From assembly GCF_003330765.1 (NCBI RefSeq), contig NZ_CP024902.1, positions 2,852,001 to 2,916,000 of the forward strand: a stretch of DNA of 64,000 nt, in the 5' to 3' direction. The notes below the pieces were generated by a model. That model was not told where the DNA came from. It saw nothing but the letters and a program-made list of their open reading frames with translations, and ran no database searches. The stretch is from Burkholderia pyrrocinia (GTDB lineage: Bacteria; Pseudomonadota; Gammaproteobacteria; Burkholderiales; Burkholderiaceae). This document shows positions 49,297 to 58,135 of the stretch, piece after piece (the stretch's first letter is position 1; each line of letters begins with the position of its first letter). A program made the position numbers and the translations under genes.

Positions 49297-49512
49297 CGGC
49301 GATCGCCGCGGCCTTGCGCCGCGCACCGACCGGAGCCGGCCGCCCGTTGCGCGCCGGTTTTTTTTCGCCCGCCGGCGGCGCCCGCCTTGATTCCGCCGGT
49401 GCTGGCCGCATCTGCAAAAGCCACGCGCAAGCGCTATGCTTTAAGTCTCACCAGTTTCAGTCCGGGCCGGCCCAGCCGGCTCGCTTACGATCCGAACCAC
49501 CAGGAGGTTCAC

Positions 49513-51618
49513 GTGCCCCGCAAAACCCCCATCGAGCGCTATCGCAATATCGGGATCAGCGCTCACATCGATGCCGGCAAGACCACGACGACCGAGCGCA
49601 TCCTGTTTTACACCGGCGTGAGCCACAAGATCGGTGAAGTGCACGACGGCGCGGCCACGATGGACTGGATGGAGCAGGAGCAGGAACGTGGCATCACGAT
49701 CACGTCGGCCGCGACCACGGCCTTCTGGAAGGGCATGGCCGGCAACTATCCGGAACACCGGATCAACATCATCGACACGCCCGGGCACGTCGACTTCACG
49801 ATCGAAGTCGAGCGCTCGATGCGCGTGCTCGACGGCGCGTGCATGGTCTACGACTCGGTCGGCGGCGTGCAGCCGCAGTCCGAAACCGTGTGGCGCCAGG
49901 CGAACAAGTACAAGGTGCCGCGCATCGCGTTCGTCAACAAGATGGACCGCGTCGGCGCCGATTTCTTCCGCGTGCAGCGGCAGATCGGCGAGCGCCTGAA
50001 GGGCGTCGCCGTGCCGATCCAGATTCCGATCGGCGCGGAAGATCATTTCCAGGGCGTCGTCGACCTCGTCAAGATGAAGGCGATCATCTGGGACGACGAG
50101 AGCCAGGGCGTGAAGTTCTCGTACGAGGAGATCCCCGCGAACCTCGTCGAACTCGCGCACGAATGGCGCGAGAAGATGGTCGAGGCCGCGGCGGAAGCCA
50201 GCGAGGAACTGCTCGAGAAGTATCTGCACGACCATGAATCGCTGTCCGAGGACGAGATCAAGGCCGCGCTGCGCCAGCGCACGATCGCAAACGAGATCGT
50301 GCCGATGCTGTGCGGCAGCGCGTTCAAGAACAAGGGTGTGCAGGCGATGCTCGACGCGGTGATCGACTACCTGCCGTCGCCCGCCGACGTGCCCGCGATC
50401 CTCGGCCACGACCTGCACGACAAGGAAGCGGAACGTCATCCGAACGACGAGGATCCGTTCTCCTCGCTCGCGTTCAAGATCATGACCGACCCGTTCGTCG
50501 GCCAGTTGATCTTCTTCCGCGTGTATTCGGGCGTGGTCGAATCCGGCGACACGGTGCTCAACGCGACGAAGGACAAGAAGGAGCGGCTCGGCCGGATCCT
50601 GCAGATGCATGCGAACGAGCGCAAGGAAATCAAGGAAGTGCGCGCGGGCGACATCGCTGCTGCGGTCGGCCTGAAGGAAGCGACCACCGGCGACACGCTG
50701 TGCGATCCGGCGCACCCGATCGTGCTCGAACGCATGATTTTCCCGGAGCCGGTGATTTCGCAGGCCGTCGAGCCGAAGACGAAGGCCGACCAGGAAAAGA
50801 TGGGCCTGGCGCTCAACCGTCTGGCTCAGGAAGATCCGTCGTTCCGCGTGCAGACCGACGAAGAATCGGGGCAGACGATCATTTCAGGGATGGGCGAGCT
50901 CCACCTCGAAATCCTGGTCGACCGGATGAAGCGTGAATTCGGCGTGGAAGCGACGGTCGGCAAGCCGCAGGTCGCGTATCGCGAGACGGTGCGCACGACG
51001 GCGAAGGACGTCGAGGGCAAGTTCGTCAAGCAGTCGGGTGGCCGCGGCCAGTACGGGCACGCGGTGATCACGCTCGAGCCGAACCCCGGCAAGGGCTACG
51101 AGTTCGTCGACGCGATCAAGGGCGGCGTGATCCCGCGCGAATACATTCCGTCGGTCGACAAGGGCATCCAGGAAACGCTGAAGAGCGGCGTGCTGGCGGG
51201 CTATCCGGTCGTCGACGTGAAGGTCACGCTGACGTTCGGCTCGTACCACGACGTCGACTCGAACGAAAACGCGTTCCGGATGGCCGGCTCGATGGGGTTC
51301 AAGGAAGCGATGCGCCGCGCGAAGCCCGTCCTGCTCGAGCCGATGATGGCGGTCGAGGTCGAGACGCCCGAGGATTTCATGGGCAACGTGATGGGCGACC
51401 TGTCGAGCCGGCGCGGCATCGTGCAGGGCATGGACGACATCGCGGGCGGCGGCGGCAAACTCGTGCGTGCCGAGGTGCCGCTCGCCGAGATGTTCGGCTA
51501 TTCGACGTCGCTGCGCTCGGCGACGCAAGGCCGTGCGACCTATACGATGGAGTTCAAGCACTACGCGGAAACGCCGACGAACGTATCGGAAGGCGTGATC
51601 AGCGCGAAGACGAAGTAA
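49513..51618 (+). CDS. fusA: Elongation factor G, stand-alone paralog (701 aa)
   Basis: A full EF-G. GTPase motifs [15 protein letters not shown] (residues 17-31), [16 protein letters not shown] and [11 protein letters not shown]; domains II-V follow, with [13 protein letters not shown] in domain IV/III border. It moves tRNA and mRNA through the ribosome. It starts at GTG 49513 behind AGGAGG. It is not next to rpsL, rpsG and tuf, so it is probably the second EF-G gene, distinct from the one in the str operon. Whether it acts in elongation or in ribosome recycling cannot be told. Confidence 0.92.
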   Translation: MPRKTPIERYRNIGISAHIDAGKTTTTERILFYTGVSHKIGEVHDGAATMDWMEQEQERGITITSAATTAFWKGMAGNYPEHRINIIDTPGHVDFTIEVERSMRVLDGACMVYDSVGGVQPQSETVWRQANKYKVPRIAFVNKMDRVGADFFRVQRQIGERLKGVAVPIQIPIGAEDHFQGVVDLVKMKAIIWDDESQGVKFSYEEIPANLVELAHEWREKMVEAAAEASEELLEKYLHDHESLSEDEIKAALRQRTIANEIVPMLCGSAFKNKGVQAMLDAVIDYLPSPADVPAILGHDLHDKEAERHPNDEDPFSSLAFKIMTDPFVGQLIFFRVYSGVVESGDTVLNATKDKKERLGRILQMHANERKEIKEVRAGDIAAAVGLKEATTGDTLCDPAHPIVLERMIFPEPVISQAVEPKTKADQEKMGLALNRLAQEDPSFRVQTDEESGQTIISGMGELHLEILVDRMKREFGVEATVGKPQVAYRETVRTTAKDVEGKFVKQSGGRGQYGHAVITLEPNPGKGYEFVDAIKGGVIPREYIPSVDKGIQETLKSGVLAGYPVVDVKVTLTFGSYHDVDSNENAFRMAGSMGFKEAMRRAKPVLLEPMMAVEVETPEDFMGNVMGDLSSRRGIVQGMDDIAGGGGKLVRAEVPLAEMFGYSTSLRSATQGRATYTMEFKHYAETPTNVSEGVISAKTK

Positions 51619-51647
51619 GCGCAGGGCGCTCGCGCCCTGCCGCATGC

Positions 51648-51681
51648 AAAGCCCGTCCGGTCCGGACGGGCTTTTTTTCGT
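51648..51681 (+). terminator. Terminator of the stand-alone EF-G gene
   Basis: AAAGCCCGTCCGG and CCGGACGGGCTTT separated by only a T, followed by seven T. A second hairpin, GCAGGGCG/CGCCCTGC, lies just before at 51621-51640. Confidence 0.92.
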
Positions 51682-51742
51682 CCAGCGCGCACCGTGCGCG
51701 GCTTTTTGATCGGCCCGCCAGGCGTTTTTTTCGCATGCCACA

Positions 51743-52789
51743 ATGCATCGCGATTCGTCAGATGGAACTGTCCCGATGCCGCCGCCCACCCCTGCCCTGC
51801 GCCGCCTGCTGATCCTCTATGCCGGCCTGATCGCCGCGAACGTCGCCGTCTGGCTGTGGGCGTTCGCGGTGCTGCGCGACCATCCGCTGCTGCTCGGCAC
51901 CGCGGCGATCGCATACGGACTCGGGCTGCGTCATGCGGTCGACGCCGATCACATCGCCGCGATCGACGTCGCGACGCGCAAGCTGATGCAGGACGGCCAG
52001 CGTCCGGTGACCGTCGGCCTGTTCTTCTCGCTCGGCCATTCGACGATCGTGATCACCGCGACGCTCGGCATCGCGCTGACCGCGTTCGCGCTGCGCGACC
52101 GGTTCGAGGCGTTCCGCGAGATCGGCGGCACGATCGGCACCGCGGTGTCGGCGACCTTCCTGCTCGTGCTCGCGTGCGTGAACCTGATGATCCTGCGCGA
52201 CGTGTGGCGGCGCTATCGCGGCGCGCCAGCGCACGCGCACGGCACCACGCATGCGCACCGTCCGGCCGGACTCGTGTCGCGGCTGCTGCGCCCGCTGTTC
52301 CGGTTCGTGTCGACGAGCTGGCACATGTATCCGGTCGGCGTGCTGTTCGGCCTAGGTTTCGATACTGCAACCGAAATCGGCCTGCTCGCGATTGCCGCCG
52401 CGCAGGCGAGCCAGGGCCTGCCGGTCTATACGGTCATGCTGTTTCCCGCGCTTTTCACGGCCGGCATGACGCTGATCGATTCGACCGACAACGTGCTGAT
52501 GATCCATGCGTACGGGTGGGCGATGGACGATCCGCAGCGCAAGCTGCTCTACAACGCGAGCATCACGTTCGTGTCGGCGGCCGTCGCACTCGCGATCGGC
52601 GGGATCGAGGCGGCCGGCCTGCTCGCCGACAAGCTGGCGCTGACGGGCCCCGTGCGCGACGCGCTCGATGCGCTCGGCGAACGCTTCGGCTCGATCGGCT
52701 ACGGCATCGTTGCGCTGTTTCTCGTCTGCTGGATCGCGTCGATCCTGTTCCATCGCTGGCAGCGCGCGGCCGACGCGCCGGCGCGCTGA
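51743..52789 (+). CDS. HoxN/NixA family nickel/cobalt permease (348 aa)
   Basis: An eight-helix NiCoT transporter. The signature RHAVDADHIAAIDVATRKL on helix 2 (His/Asp metal residues) and the second GLGFDTATEIGLLAIA motif on a later helix are present, together with LFFSLGHSTIV. It imports Ni2+ or Co2+ for metalloenzymes such as urease, hydrogenase or B12. No B12 riboswitch is visible upstream. Start uncertain between 51743 and 51776; the longer form is given. Confidence 0.9.
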   Translation: MHRDSSDGTVPMPPPTPALRRLLILYAGLIAANVAVWLWAFAVLRDHPLLLGTAAIAYGLGLRHAVDADHIAAIDVATRKLMQDGQRPVTVGLFFSLGHSTIVITATLGIALTAFALRDRFEAFREIGGTIGTAVSATFLLVLACVNLMILRDVWRRYRGAPAHAHGTTHAHRPAGLVSRLLRPLFRFVSTSWHMYPVGVLFGLGFDTATEIGLLAIAAAQASQGLPVYTVMLFPALFTAGMTLIDSTDNVLMIHAYGWAMDDPQRKLLYNASITFVSAAVALAIGGIEAAGLLADKLALTGPVRDALDALGERFGSIGYGIVALFLVCWIASILFHRWQRAADAPAR

Positions 52790-52898
52790 GCATCGCTCAG
52801 ACGTTTCATTTCGGCAACAAAACTCCCACAACGACGCTTCATGCGCCGTCGCGTGCACGCGCACGCCTTGCGCCGCGGGCATCAACGGCCGATGGCAC

Positions 52899-52919
52899 GA
52901 ATCTCGCAGATAGAGATTC
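52899..52919. promoter_or_regulatory. Inverted repeat upstream of the glycine-rich repeat protein gene
   Basis: GAATCTC (52899-52905) and GAGATTC (52913-52919), a perfect 7-bp inverted repeat with a seven-base gap. It lies about 158 bases before the start at 53077, in a gap of about 290 bases with no other gene, and could be an operator. Confidence 0.35.
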
Positions 52920-53076
52920 TGCACGGCGGGTCCGCGTGCCGATCCGCGTTCGCGGCTGGCTTCAAGTGCCGGCCCGAAGGTAATCGGCCGCCGAAAGGAC
53001 TACGAATCTTTATTGGCCCCCTGCACCACACGTAGATAGCCGCGCAGCGACGAGGCATCGCGCGCACAGGGAGACC

Positions 53077-54795
53077 ATGATGGATAAGACGAAACAGCCG
53101 TTCCGCACGGCGGGACGGTGCTATCGCGCGACCTTGATGGCCGCAGCCGCGTTTGCGTGCTGCTGCTCGTATGCAGTCGCGCAGAACGCTGCGCCCGAGG
53201 CGGTCCCCAACGCGGACACAATAATGATGCTGGTCGACGACGCTACGTCGTGCGCAGCCAATCCGGTTGCGTGCGCGGCGCACGTCTATGCCGGCGGCGG
53301 CGGCGGTAACGGTGCCGGCACAAATGGCACTGGCGGCAGCCCTGGCAGCGGAAGCGGGAGCGGGAGCGGCGGAAATAACGGGAACGGCGCTGTCGGACCT
53401 GCTGGTGTCGGCGGAACGACAGGCGCAACGTCCGGCGGTACGGGCGGTACGAGCGGTACGGGCCGCGGAGGCAATGCGTCCGGCAATGGTGGTTCGGGCG
53501 GCGGCACTTCGGGTGGCGGTACCTCGGGTGGCGGTACTTCGGGCGGCGGCACTTCGGGTGGCGGCACTTCGGGTGGCGGTACTTCGGGTGGCGGCACTTC
53601 GGGTGGCGGCACTTCGGGTGGCGGCACTTCGGGTGGCGGTACTTCGGGTGGCGGTACTTCGGGTGGCGGCACTTCGGGTGGCGGCACTTCGGGTGGCGGT
53701 ACTTCGGGTGGCGGTACTTCGGGTGGCAGTACTTCGGGTGGCGGTACTTCGGGTGGCAGTACTTCGGGTGGCGGTACTTCGGGTGGCGGCACTTCGGGTG
53801 GCGGCACTTCGGGTGGCGGTACCTCGGGTGGCGGTACCTCGGGTAGCGGAGGACATGGTGGTCATGGCGGGAACGGCAATGGTGGCGGCCATGGCGACGG
53901 TGACGGTGGTGGTCACGGCAATGGTGGCGGCCATGGCGACGGTGATGGCGGTGGCCACGGTAACGGTGGTGGCCATGGCGACGGTGATGGCGGTGGTCAC
54001 GGCAACGGTGGTGGCCATGGCGACGGTGACGGCGGCGGTCACGGCAACGGCGGTGGCCATGGCGACGGTAATGGCGGTGGTCACGGCAACGGTAGCGGCC
54101 ATGGCGACGGCGACGGCGGTGGTCACGGCACCGGTGGCGGCCATGGCGATGGTGGCGGCGGTAGCCACGGCAACGGCGGTCACGGTAATGGTGGTGCCAA
54201 CGGCAGTGGCGGCGCCGGTAATGGCGGTGCCAACGGTGTCGGCAACGGCGCCGGTAATGGCAGTGGCGCTGGTGGCAACGGTGGCCACGGTAATGGCGGC
54301 GGCAACGGCAATGGCAACGGCAGTGGCGGCGCCGGTAATGGTGGTGCCAACGGTGCCGGCAACGGTGCCGGCAACGGTGCCGGCAACGGCGCCGGTAATG
54401 GCAGTGGTGCTGGTGGCAACGGTGGCCACGGTAATGGCGGCGGCAACGGCAATGGCAACGGCAGTGGCGGCGCCGGTAATGGCGGTGCCAACGGTGTCGG
54501 CAACGGCGCCGGTAATGGCAGTGGCGCTGGTGGCAACGGTGGCCACGGTAATGGCGGCGGCAACGGCAATGGCAACGGCAGTGGCGGCGCCGGTAATGGC
54601 GGTGCCAACGGTGTCGGCAACGGCGCCGGTAATGGCAGTGGCGCTGGTGGCAACGGTGGCCACGGTAATGGCGGCGGCAACGGCAATGGCAACGGCAGTG
54701 GCGGCGCCGGTAATGGCGGTGCCAACGGTGTCGGCAACGGCAACGGCAGCGGCGGCGGTCACGGCAACGGCGGATCGTCCGGAAGCAACCACTGA
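53077..54795 (+). CDS. Exported glycine-rich repeat protein (572 aa)
   Basis: The N-terminus (about 36 residues; CYRATLMAAAAFACCCSYAVAQ) looks like a signal peptide, followed by a short unique region (NADTIMMLVDDATSCAANP). The rest is repeats in three blocks: (GGGTS) x about 23, then a 14-residue His/Asp/Gly unit (GDGGGHGNGGGHGD) x about seven, then a 39-residue Gly/Asn/Ala/Ser unit x about five. Glycine makes up more than half of the protein. No catalytic domain or anchor is visible. It could be a secreted or surface polymer-like protein; His/Asp in block 2 could bind metal. The repeat units are multiples of three bases, so length changes would not break the frame. The open frame is long in other frames too because of the repeats; this one has the signal peptide and ribosome binding site (GGGAGA). 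Confidence 0.75.
   Translation: MMDKTKQPFRTAGRCYRATLMAAAAFACCCSYAVAQNAAPEAVPNADTIMMLVDDATSCAANPVACAAHVYAGGGGGNGAGTNGTGGSPGSGSGSGSGGNNGNGAVGPAGVGGTTGATSGGTGGTSGTGRGGNASGNGGSGGGTSGGGTSGGGTSGGGTSGGGTSGGGTSGGGTSGGGTSGGGTSGGGTSGGGTSGGGTSGGGTSGGGTSGGGTSGGSTSGGGTSGGSTSGGGTSGGGTSGGGTSGGGTSGGGTSGSGGHGGHGGNGNGGGHGDGDGGGHGNGGGHGDGDGGGHGNGGGHGDGDGGGHGNGGGHGDGDGGGHGNGGGHGDGNGGGHGNGSGHGDGDGGGHGTGGGHGDGGGGSHGNGGHGNGGANGSGGAGNGGANGVGNGAGNGSGAGGNGGHGNGGGNGNGNGSGGAGNGGANGAGNGAGNGAGNGAGNGSGAGGNGGHGNGGGNGNGNGSGGAGNGGANGVGNGAGNGSGAGGNGGHGNGGGNGNGNGSGGAGNGGANGVGNGAGNGSGAGGNGGHGNGGGNGNGNGSGGAGNGGANGVGNGNGSGGGHGNGGSSGSNH
53500..53844 (+). repeat. 15-bp tandem repeat, 23 copies (GGGTS block)
   Basis: Unit GGCGGYACYTCGGGT. 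Most copies differ only at synonymous positions, with two copies carrying GGCAGT (Ser for Gly). Near-identity at silent sites suggests recent slippage. Confidence 0.95.
53878..54180 (+). repeat. 42-bp tandem repeat, about seven copies (His/Asp/Gly block)
   Basis: Units begin near 53899, 53941, 53983, 54025, 54067 and 54109, each encoding 14 residues of the type GDGGGHGNGGGHGD. Copies differ mainly at third codon positions; the ends are degenerate. Confidence 0.9.
54202..54780 (+). repeat. 117-bp tandem repeat, about five copies (Gly/Asn/Ala block)
   Basis: The marker GGCAGTGGCGGCGCC recurs at 54202, 54319, 54460, 54577 and 54694. Spacing is 117 bases except one interval of 141, explained by extra AACGGTGCCGGC units (about 54351-54390). 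Copies three to five are almost identical, so they duplicated recently. Confidence 0.93.
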
Positions 54796-54822
54796 CCTGA
54801 AGCGTTGCCCGGCCTGGTGCCG

Positions 54823-55668
54823 TCAGAGCATCTCGAGCGCGCGTTTGCTGCGCGGCGGACGGAAGTACGCGTCAAGCTGCGCGCGCTCGTCATCGCTCAA
54901 CACGAAATCGAGCGCGGCACGGTTGTCGCGCACGTGTTCGATCCTCGCTGCCTTCGGTATCGCGAATACACCCGGCCGCGCGAGCACCCATGCAAGCGCG
55001 ACGCGCATCACCGACACGCCGCGCTGTCGCGCGATCTCGTCGAGCGGCGAGCGCTTCGGCAGCCGCCCGTGATCGACGGGACTGTAGGCCATCGCCGGCA
55101 TCCGGTGTTCGGCGAGCCACGGCAACAGGTCGAACTCCGGGCCGCGCCGCGCGATGTTGTAGAGAATCTGGTTGGTCGCACATGCGCCGCCGCCCGCTTC
55201 GTCGACGAGCTCGGCCAGGTCGGCCGTATCGAAGTTGCTCACGCCCCAGTGGCGGATCTTGCCCGCGCGCCGCAGCGCCTCGAAGCCCTCGACCGTCTCC
55301 TCGAGCGGCACCGAGCCGCGCCAGTGCAGCAGGTACAGGTCGAGGCGATCGGTACGCAAGCGCTTGAGGCTCGCGTCGCACGCGGCGACGACGCCACGCC
55401 GGCTCGCATGGTGCGGATAGACCTTGCTGACGAGGAACACGTCGTCGCGCAGGCCCGCGAGCGCCTCGCCGACGAGTTCCTCGGTCGCGCCCTCGCCGTA
55501 CATCTCCGCCGTATCGACCAGCGTCATCCCGAGCGCGATGCCCTCGCGCAGCGCGGCGATCTCGTCCGCACGCCGGGCCGGCTGCTCGCCCATTTCCCAG
55601 GTGCCCTGGCCGAGCTTCGGAATCGTCTCGCCGTCCGGCAAGACGACCGTGGCGATCGTGTCTGTCAT
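54823..55668 (-). CDS. Aldo/keto reductase (281 aa)
   Basis: A standard AKR barrel. The catalytic tetrad lies in VDTAEMYGEGATEELVGEA (Asp and Tyr), FLVSKVYPHHAS (Lys) and LYLLHWRGS (His). The NADPH-binding end reads VFAIPKAARIEHVRDN. Start at the ATG at 55668 behind GAGGAGC. The substrate is unknown; the sequence is like the 2,5-diketo-gluconate/methylglyoxal reductase-type group. Transcribed away from the GntR gene. Confidence 0.9.
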   Translation of the reverse strand: MTDTIATVVLPDGETIPKLGQGTWEMGEQPARRADEIAALREGIALGMTLVDTAEMYGEGATEELVGEALAGLRDDVFLVSKVYPHHASRRGVVAACDASLKRLRTDRLDLYLLHWRGSVPLEETVEGFEALRRAGKIRHWGVSNFDTADLAELVDEAGGGACATNQILYNIARRGPEFDLLPWLAEHRMPAMAYSPVDHGRLPKRSPLDEIARQRGVSVMRVALAWVLARPGVFAIPKAARIEHVRDNRAALDFVLSDDERAQLDAYFRPPRSKRALEML

Positions 55669-55834
55669 GCGCTCCTCGTTGTGGATTCGTGGCCGCGCAC
55701 CGCGACCGAAGCATGGAATACGACGCATCAGTGTAGTCAATCGGCGCGGCACCGGCCTATTGCACGGCAAAAACCGGCTATAACGGCGCCGCATGATGAC
55801 TTAGAATGGCCGCAACCTGATCGATACCCACCCC

Positions 55835-56581
55835 ATGAAGGCACCCACGGACGACCGCTGGCAGGACCTGCGCCCCGACCCCGACAACGACACGCCGCTC
55901 TACCTGCAGCTCGCGCGCAAGCTCGGCGACGCGATCCACGACAACCGCTGGATGGCCGGTGAAGCGCTACCTTCGGAGCGCGTGCTGTCCGACGCGCTCG
56001 GCGTGTCGCGCATCACCGCGCGCAAGGCGATCGCGCTGCTCGTCGAGCAGGGCCTGATCCGCCGCACGCAAGGCGCGGGCAACTTCATCCAGCCGCGCTA
56101 CGAGGATCCGCTGTCGCGGCTGTCGAGCTTCAGCGAGATACTCGAACGGCGCGGCTTCAAGCCGAGCTCGCAATGGCTCGCGCGCGAGATCCAGCCCGCG
56201 AACCGCGACGAGGTGATCCAGCTCGGGCTGTCGCCGGCCGCATCGGTCACGCGCCTGAAGCGCCTGCGCCTGGCCGACGGCATCGTGATGGCCGTCGAGA
56301 ACTCGACGTTCCCCGCGACGCTGATTCCCGATCCGCAGGCGATCGGCGGTTCGCTGTACAGCTATCTCGAAGCGCGCGGCACGCCGATCGTACGCGCGCT
56401 GCAGCATTTCCGCGCGGTCAACGCGACCGACGAGATCGCCGAACAGATGGGCATCGCGCCGCACGACGCGCTGCTGCTGATCACGCGGATCGGCTATACG
56501 TCGGACCAGCGCGCGATCGAACTGACCGATACCTACTGCCGCAACGACTACTACGACTTCGTCGTCGAGTTGCGCAAGTAA
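55835..56581 (+). CDS. GntR/HutC family transcriptional regulator (248 aa)
   Basis: N-terminal winged helix with LPSERVLSDALGVSRITARK (residues 46-65), then a UTRA effector domain starting about residue 95 (SRLSSFSEILERRGFKPSS) with the usual YSYLEARG and RNDYYDFVVELRK end. It is a ligand-responsive repressor. UTRA ligands are typically sugars, amino sugars or amino acids. It converges on the CoA transferase gene and lies near the HTH-citrate synthase gene, but a link to them is only suggested by position. Confidence 0.88.
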   Translation: MKAPTDDRWQDLRPDPDNDTPLYLQLARKLGDAIHDNRWMAGEALPSERVLSDALGVSRITARKAIALLVEQGLIRRTQGAGNFIQPRYEDPLSRLSSFSEILERRGFKPSSQWLAREIQPANRDEVIQLGLSPAASVTRLKRLRLADGIVMAVENSTFPATLIPDPQAIGGSLYSYLEARGTPIVRALQHFRAVNATDEIAEQMGIAPHDALLLITRIGYTSDQRAIELTDTYCRNDYYDFVVELRK

Positions 56582-56602
56582 CGCACGCCGCGCTGTCGGC
56601 GC

Positions 56603-57994
56603 TCACAGCCAGCGCGCATCGTCGGTGCCGAGCGGCACGGGCGGCCACGCGAACGACGGCGGCGTCGCCGACAAGCGCTCGGCCGGCCGCACGGCGTCGA
56701 TCGTGCCGAACGGCGACGCGATGCGGTCGATCCGGTCGCGCACGTCGGCGGGCGCGAGATCGGGCGCTTGCAGGCCGTCCGGCACGACGCCGAACGACTG
56801 CAGCCAGCGTCCCGTCTGCGCGAGCGACAGTCGCACGTGCCAGCTTCCCCCTTCGCGCGCACGGCGCGCGAGCGCGATCATCGCGCCGAACGCCGCGAGA
56901 TAGCCCGTCGCATGATCGAGCGCCTGGCACGGCAGATGGCGCGGCTTGTCCGCGTGCGCGGCCTGCTGCTCCTGCCATGCGATCCCGCTCGCCGACTGCA
57001 CGAGGCTGTCGAAGCCGCGCCGCTTCGCCCACGGCCCCGCGTGCCCGTATGCGGACACCGACACGCAGACGATGCCGGGCCGCAGCGCCGCCAGCGCCTG
57101 CAGCGCGAAACCGCGCGCCGCGAGCGCGCCGGGCCGGTACGACTGCAGGAGCACATCCGCATCGCGCACGAGCGCGCGCAGCGTATCGATGCCCACCGCG
57201 TCGCGCAGATCGATCCACGTCGAACGCTTGCCGCGCCCGTTGTCGATCACGAGCGGCGCGATGTTCGGCAGGTGCGGGCCGTTGACGAGCAGCGTCTGCG
57301 CGCCGTGCGACGCCAGCGTGCGACCCGCGACCGGCCCCGCGATGATGCGCGTGAGATCCAGCACGCGCACGCCGGCGAGCGGCTGGCCGGCTTCGCCGCG
57401 ACCGATCGGCTCGACCGGCGCGTCGCCGATCCGCTCGATCTCGAACAGCGGCAGCGACGCGATCGCGTGCGCCTGTTCGTGCGCGGCCCATTCGTCAGGC
57501 ATTCTGATCAACGCCGCGCACAGGCCGGCCTCGGCCAGCGCAGTATCGAGCGCTGCGCCGTCCCACGTGCGGATCGCCGCGGCGACCTCGGCCGGCTGCG
57601 CACCGCAACCGAGCACATCGAGTATCCCGTGCAGGTGATGCGGGAAGTTCGCGTGCAGCTGGATCCAGCGCCCGTCGCCCGTCTCGAAGAAGCCCGTCAC
57701 CGGATGACGCAACTCCGGCGGCGGGCCGTCGTCCACGCGCAGGTAGCGTTCGCTGCGGAACGCGACGAGCGCGTCGCGCACCGACACGTCGACGGATTGC
57801 GCGACACCCGTGCGAAGCCGGTGGCATTCCGCCGCCGCGAGCCCGGCTGCCGCGATCGTCGCCGCGGCGAGTGTGCCGACATGGAACGTCGACGGCAGCG
57901 TCGGGTCCTGCCCTGTCACGGTCGCGCGGGCCAGCGCGCCGGGGTTGCCGTGTGCGAGTTGCCACAGATGCGTCAATGCGAGTTCGGGTGTCAT
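56603..57994 (-). CDS. CaiB/BaiF family (class III) CoA transferase (463 aa)
   Basis: LAGVRVLDLTRIIAGPVAGRTLASHGA and the linker region GIDTLRALVRDADVLLQSYRPG are typical of the C-terminal half; the first 200 residues contain the second CaiB-type lobe (VGTLAAATIAAAGLAA, then LRHPVTGFFETGDGRWIQLHANF). So the protein looks like a circularly arranged or two-lobe variant compared with CaiB, where the AGP motif lies near the N-terminus. It would move CoA between acids. The ATG at 57994 matches the family; a longer open frame exists. The citrate-synthase-like gene is divergent, its start 141 bases away. Confidence 0.82.
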   Translation of the reverse strand: MTPELALTHLWQLAHGNPGALARATVTGQDPTLPSTFHVGTLAAATIAAAGLAAAECHRLRTGVAQSVDVSVRDALVAFRSERYLRVDDGPPPELRHPVTGFFETGDGRWIQLHANFPHHLHGILDVLGCGAQPAEVAAAIRTWDGAALDTALAEAGLCAALIRMPDEWAAHEQAHAIASLPLFEIERIGDAPVEPIGRGEAGQPLAGVRVLDLTRIIAGPVAGRTLASHGAQTLLVNGPHLPNIAPLVIDNGRGKRSTWIDLRDAVGIDTLRALVRDADVLLQSYRPGALAARGFALQALAALRPGIVCVSVSAYGHAGPWAKRRGFDSLVQSASGIAWQEQQAAHADKPRHLPCQALDHATGYLAAFGAMIALARRAREGGSWHVRLSLAQTGRWLQSFGVVPDGLQAPDLAPADVRDRIDRIASPFGTIDAVRPAERLSATPPSFAWPPVPLGTDDARWL

Positions 57995-58052
57995 GGCGAG
58001 ATGGGCGCAGTAAGAGGAGACGAAATCGAGTCTAGAATTCGCGACGGGCGCG

Positions 58053-58076
58053 ATCAATCTTGATTGCGCGAATCAA
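58053..58076. promoter_or_regulatory. Overlapping palindromes between the CoA transferase and HTH-citrate synthase genes
   Basis: ATCAATCTTGAT at 58053-58064 and TTGATTGCGCGAATCAA at 58060-58076 share a half site, giving three ATCAA/TTGAT half sites in 24 bases. The position, 60-80 bases before both starts in an AT-richer patch, suits an operator controlling both genes. Confidence 0.5.
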
Positions 58077-58135
58077 TACATAACGAATAGTTGTAGCGGG
58101 GCCGCGCTTCATGTGCCCCGACAGGAGCGATCGGC

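Noticed and set aside
51681..51776. A cobalamin or nickel riboswitch upstream of the NiCoT permease gene.
   Set aside because: The gap after the EF-G terminator is under 100 bases and has no B12-box or NiCo-like pattern.
53500..54780. CRISPR array as an explanation for the repeated DNA.
   Set aside because: The units are contiguous coding repeats without unique spacers, and no cas genes are near.
52882..54792. Very long minus-strand open frame of Ala/Thr/Val repeats opposite the glycine-rich gene, and a plus-strand frame of Val/Ala/Met repeats.
   Set aside because: These are consequences of GC-rich tandem repeats with no stop codons in any frame. Only the plus frame from 53077 has a signal peptide, a ribosome binding site and a sensible start.
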